From Eopsaltria australis (taxonomy: Eukaryota; Chordata; Aves; Passeriformes; Petroicidae), in contig JAVTVJ010000297.1 of the NCBI GenBank assembly GCA_034509425.1, positions 496,001-560,000 of the forward strand: DNA of 64,000 nt. Reading direction: 5' to 3'. Of this stretch, positions 60,441-64,000 are shown piece by piece. The position numbers and the translations under genes are program-made. Numbering within the stretch: the first letter of the stretch is position 1; the number at the start of each line of letters is the position of its first letter. The notes under the pieces were generated by a model that was given only the letters and a program-made list of their open reading frames with translations, was not told the origin of the DNA and did not search any database.

Positions 60441-61330
60441 TTCTGCATTGATCCCAAACCAATAAGCAGTTACATCTACTTAAATATCCCTGGAATAACC
60501 CATCATTTCTCTGTGAAATGTGGATTCTGTCCTGCATTCCAATTCTCTTTGAAGGCATCACTTTTGTATTGAATTTATCCCTCTTTTAGGACTGGGTTTG
60601 TTCTCTTTTAGTGCCTCCTCAAACTTCTTTAATTGAGCACTGAAATATATTTAATACAGTAAAGAAGGACTTTCTTTGTATTTGTTTTCTTAGATAAATT
60701 TTTAATTTTGGAGGCTAACTTGAAATCCAGTTCAGAAATGCCTCGAATCTCTCCCCCAGTTTATCATGTTTTGCATTTACAATATTTGCACTGGTAACCA
60801 GTTTACCTCAGGGCTGGAGGCACTCAGAGGAGAGGGATGCTAATGTGTGACACATGAAACCAGATAAATAACATTAACCTAAGGTTTTATTTCCAAGGAA
60901 ATTTAGAATCCAAGAGCAGGTGATGAACTGCTCAACTGAGGTTCAGAGTTTTCAATGCACAGAGCAACTGCTTCTTAAAAACGACAGGATTTTTGTACAT
61001 TAGAAACTCCTCAGCTGCAAATGGTTAATGATGTGTGACCAGCAGCAAATCTCTAGCAGTGCTAATCTTGCAAATTCTTAACCTTTGCAATGAGACAGAA
61101 GCCCTAATGCAGTGCAACACGAAACATCCCAGCATTTGATTCTCTGAGCTCAGTAACTCGTGTTCCATCACTGGAGGCAAATCTCATTTTGCACTTCGGA
61201 GGCTGACGTTGCGCGATTATGAATTTTTAATTTGGAGCGTGTGCTGTGTACATTCCAAAGTGTGAAATCAAAGACTTTGTAACCAAATTATGTTGGGTTT
61301 TCTTTTTTTTTTTTCTTTTTTTTTTTTCAG

Positions 61331-61371
61331 AATTTCTACAAGGAGATCGAGAGGGAAGAGATGTACATAAG
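61331..61371 (+). CDS. DOCK1: DOCK1 exon (41 bp), start of DHR-2
   Basis: The acceptor follows a ~30-nt T-rich tract; the donor is AG|GTTTGT, weak at +3 to +5. Thirteen codons (NFYKEIEREEMYI) plus two bases of a split Arg. The next exon supplies the third base, giving the DHR-2 entry motif 'REEMYIRYLYKL'. Because 41 is not a multiple of 3, skipping this exon would shift the frame. Confidence 0.94.
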
Positions 61372-62434
61372 GTTTGTAAACATGACTGGTGACAAACTGC
61401 CTGACATAGGCGCTGTAATTGGGGAAATTAAGTTCATATTAAGCAGTCACTTGGGGGCTGGAGGAGAAGAGGAATGAAAAATCACACCTTGGCTGAAGCT
61501 GGAGTAATTCAAAAGCTTATCTGCACTGAGAGCAGAGTGCTGGCAGTGAAAGTCAGGAGATTATCTCTGTCCCCTTCCTCCAAGTCCTTCAGTTCCATTA
61601 CAATGAGCACTGAAACACTCAGGAGCCAGGATTCTCGTGTCCATGAAGAGAATAAATAAGGCAAAGACTGAGGAAGGAAATGATGTTGCTTCCTGGTGAG
61701 GTACAAAGTATGTGGCTTGGAATAAAAACAGCTATTAAATAATACCTGGCTGATCTTTATTTTAAACTTAAAGCTTTCAAAATCTCTTTTCAGACCAATT
61801 AAAGATGGAAATATTGTGCTTTCTGTAAACCTCGGGGTTCACAGCCCACCATTGGTGCTTTGGCTTGGAATTGGCTAAACCCTTGTGCTAAAATGATGAA
61901 GTTTCTGTTTGTGATGCTATTTTAGGTGTCTAAATCTTACCCATTAATTCATTTTCAGGTGCTTGTTATCTTTCTGGAAGAGTTTTCACTTGTGAACTCT
62001 CTTCCTGTTGTTTAAATGGTTTTAATTGGTCTTTTAGGAGTTTGCAAAAAGAACAGGAAATGGCAGGATTGATAATTGTGGATGAACACATGAAGTTATT
62101 TATTATTATTTAGGTCTGCCCTGTTCAGCATCTCTATAAAGACAAATTGTCAAACTCCCATCTAAATTCTCTCCAATTTCTGTCAACAAACTTACAGTGA
62201 ACATCAAACTTGAAAGGATTTTCAGTGGCTTTTTCAAAATACAATTTTTAATAGTTTTGTGGAGATTTTTTTTTAATTGTCAGTAAAAAAATCATCAAAA
62301 ATAAAAAGAAGAGAATCCCCTTCCAGAGGTGTGATGGTACTGAAGGTGAAGAATGAAACTGAACTGTAGGAGTGCTCTGTCTTGCACAAAAGCTGGATTG
62401 GATTTATTACTCATCACAAGCCATTCCTGTGGTG

Positions 62435-62505
62435 TTCAGTCCAAGATTGGACTCGATGATCTTGGAGGACTTTCCCAACCTTAATGATCCCACGATTCCC
62501 TGAGT
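62435..62505 (+). mobile_element. CR1 LINE 3' terminus
   Basis: Only the last module remains: 'gattggactcgatgatcttg', 'gaggactttcccaaccttaa' and 'tgatcccacgattccctg'. Confidence 0.65.
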
Positions 62506-62709
62506 GCCCATTGAAAACAACACAGTGGAAATGCAGAAGGTCCTAAAAGTTATCTGCACACAGAAATATGAGCTTTAACCAATTGTTGTTTTGGTTTTTA
62601 CAGTATTTATTTCAGTAGTAGAATTTTTCATGCATTTTTTTATAAACATAATTTATGTTTTCTTAAGTGGCCTAGATTGTTTTGAATTTCTAGATTGTTT
62701 TTCATTCCC

Positions 62710-62910
62710 TTCTCCTAAGGTGGAGAAAGATGATAGACTGAGTCATTATCCCGTGGAATTGCAGAGGTGGTCACCTCATTGACCAATCCACGATTGTCTT
62801 AAGAAAGGTATAAAAATGAGTGAATAAAGAAAAGCAGCTCCTCTTTTCTGGTCCTACCTGAGTGGTTCCTGACCTGCTCAAAAATCTGCATGCTTCTTTC
62901 GTGTCCAACA
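62710..62910 (+). mobile_element. Possible LTR remnant
   Basis: A CCAAT word (62783), a TATAAAAA box (62809) and AATAAA (62823) follow each other closely, then 'gcagctcctcttttctggtc' and 'acctgagtggttcctgacct'. Compact spacing of these signals is common in avian retroviral LTRs. I see no clear TG...CA ends, target-site duplication or internal genes, so this could also be chance. Confidence 0.3.
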
Positions 62911-63025
62911 GTGTGACAACCAATCCCACAAGTATTTACTTGTTCAAAGATAGCCTTGAACCCTTGTAATCTTCAAACCAAATCCTTGAGTTGCATCCTA
63001 AAGCCAGCATTGTTTGTGTTTGCAG

Positions 63026-63116
63026 GTATCTGTACAAGCTGTGTGACCTGCACAAGGAGTGTGATAACTACACTGAGGCTGCCTACACTTTGCTCCTGCA
63101 CGCAAAGCTCCTCAAG
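63026..63116 (+). CDS. DOCK1: DOCK1 exon (91 bp), first helices of DHR-2
   Basis: Acceptor gtgtttgcag, donor GTAAAC at 63117. One base completes Arg; 30 codons follow: YLYKLCDLHKECDNYTEA, AYTLLLHAKLLK. This is the opening of the DHR-2 (DOCKER) domain, lobe A, which mediates dimerisation in the family. The Rac-binding and nucleotide-release lobes (B and C) are encoded downstream of the window. 'CDLHKECDNYTEAAYTLLLHAKLL' fits DOCK1; DOCK5 has RDLH and HAELL as I recall. Confidence 0.95.
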
Positions 63117-64000
63117 GTAAACCCCAAAACTCACCCCAAATGTGGGAAATCCCAGCAGCAGGGCAGTGTTTGTCACTCAGAAACCTCAGGCTGATGGGCA
63201 GCTCCGTGCTGGCTTCTCTTTTGCACGTGGAATTCACACACGAAGGAAAAGCAACACTTCAGTGGATGGCAGAGGTGGATCTTGAGCTGGAATGAAGGGA
63301 ATTTGGTCAAGCCAGCACCACAAAATCCAGATGGCAGCTATCCAGATTGTACAATCTGTGAAAGCCTCTAACCAGATATTTTAGTAAATGAGCTCTTTTG
63401 TGCAAGGAGTGCCAGAGCCCGTTCTCGAGTGCTCTTGGGTGTCTGGAATAGATTCAGGTTGGATTTCAGAAAATTGCAGAGAGGTTCAGATGGCCTTCTT
63501 TGCAAGATCATGCCTTTCAAGGTGCATATCATTTGAAGGCAGCGTTACCCAGTTTATAGCACATTTGAAGAGCACAGCAATATTGCTCCTCTTCAAGGAG
63601 TGTTCAGTGTAGCCTGCAATATGCACAAATAACGTGTTATCTGCAGAGAGTGCTGAAATAAAGCATTTGAGTGTTTAACACTGTCCACTGCCAGCCAGAA
63701 ATGCAGTCAGGCTGTATTTCAGAAGCTTTAATCACCCTGAAAACATCGTGGAGAGAAGAAATTGTCTCTAACGTGCAGGGTTTTTATGTGGTTGTGTCAC
63801 AAATGTGGGAGCAGGTATCCACTTTGCTCTCCTGGTTAGCATTTAGGGAGATGCTGCTCTTGCAGCAGACTCTTGTGTCATGAAATCCCATTTAATGCAG
63901 CTGAATTGTCACTGAATTCCTACTTTTATGTTTTACAGTTAAAAAGCAGTTAATGGGAAAAGTAAAAATCAGGATGTGATAAGAATTAAGATTTTTGGAA
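63117..64000 (+). other. DOCK1: Start of the next DOCK1 intron
   Basis: Donor GTAAAC. The sequence to the window end contains no further exon, recognisable repeat or RNA gene; short open frames here show no family resemblance. Confidence 0.8.

Larger units (their letters stand above)
57175..61330 (+). other. DOCK1: 4.2-kb DOCK1 intron
   Basis: It begins with the 11-bp array (57190-58210), then unique sequence (58215-60025), one CR1 (60030-60440), more unique sequence, and a ~30-nt polypyrimidine tract before the acceptor AG at 61329-61330. No additional exon is supported. Confidence 0.87.
61372..63025 (+). other. DOCK1: 1.7-kb DOCK1 intron
   Basis: It contains a short CR1 end (62435-62505) and a possible LTR remnant (62710-62910). 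The rest is unique sequence. The acceptor is gtgtttgcag. Confidence 0.85.
430..63116 (+). other. DOCK1: DOCK1 gene, internal part (nine coding exons, gene-level span)
   Basis: DOCK1 (DOCK180) is a cytoplasmic guanine-nucleotide exchange factor that, with ELMO, activates Rac downstream of Crk/integrin and engulfment receptors. Nine exons read on the plus strand join in one open frame of 286 codons with matching phases and GT-AG introns. By my estimate they cover about residues 965-1250 of a roughly 1865-residue protein: the helical linker region and the first helices of DHR-2. The SH3, DHR-1 and catalytic DHR-2 parts lie outside the window. DOCK1 is preferred over DOCK5 and DOCK2 because of motifs such as [37 protein letters not shown] and LAKSGETF, where I recall DOCK5 and DOCK2 differing. 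This call rests on memory of the family, not on an alignment. No promoter, start codon, stop codon or poly(A) site of the gene is present. Confidence 0.92.

Noticed and set aside
430..63116. DOCK5 or DOCK2 instead of DOCK1
   Set aside because: The general blocks are shared, but [27 protein letters not shown] and the CDLHKE/HAKLL exon fit DOCK1 as I remember the paralogues.
1..64000. tRNA, rRNA, snRNA or miRNA genes
   Set aside because: No cloverleaf, box A/B pair or convincing small-RNA gene was seen by eye; a covariance-model scan would be needed to exclude degenerate copies.
1..64000. Intact CR1 or retroviral coding regions
   Set aside because: All CR1 copies are 5'-truncated 3' pieces, and no reverse transcriptase, gag or env-like frame was found.

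Overview
This window is vertebrate, almost certainly avian, nuclear DNA. The main evidence is about thirty 5'-truncated CR1 LINE fragments of the avian type; their sense strand ends in 'ccttccaacccaaaccattct'-like tails. The variants look most like songbird CR1s, but that is an impression from the consensus and not a search result.

The only gene I can support is the plus-strand DOCK1 gene (dedicator of cytokinesis 1, DOCK180), present as an internal piece. Nine coding exons (430-524, 40670-40748, 41194-41294, 44129-44187, 49864-50012, 56744-56829, 57018-57174, 61331-61371, 63026-63116) join in one uninterrupted frame: 858 bp, 286 codons, every intron GT-AG. They encode the helical region just before the DHR-2 (DOCKER) Rac exchange domain and the very start of DHR-2. 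Earlier exons lie upstream and the catalytic part of DHR-2 lies downstream of the window.

Layout: 1-429 is the end of an upstream intron. A first exon is followed by a 40.1-kb intron (525-40669). It holds no recognisable gene, but it has many CR1 insertions in both orientations and an unusual number of local tandem arrays: a 19-bp minisatellite at 3.5 kb; arrays with 80-350 bp units near 8.8, 12.8, 13.8, 18.9, 21.7, 30.2, 32.9 and 38.0 kb; and several microsatellites. From 40.7 to 63.1 kb the remaining eight exons are separated by introns of 0.19 to 6.7 kb.

The most unusual element starts about 15 bp after the splice donor of the 157-bp exon. It is a ~1-kb array of an 11-bp unit (TCACC followed by an A-rich run, about 90 copies) with A-tracts spaced close to one helical turn and almost no G on the transcribed-sense strand. 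The DOCK1 frame stays open through the donor and 182 codons into this array.

No prokaryotic features, CRISPR arrays, RNA genes or intact transposon ORFs were found. The novelty here is repeat architecture in and next to a conserved gene, not a new gene system.
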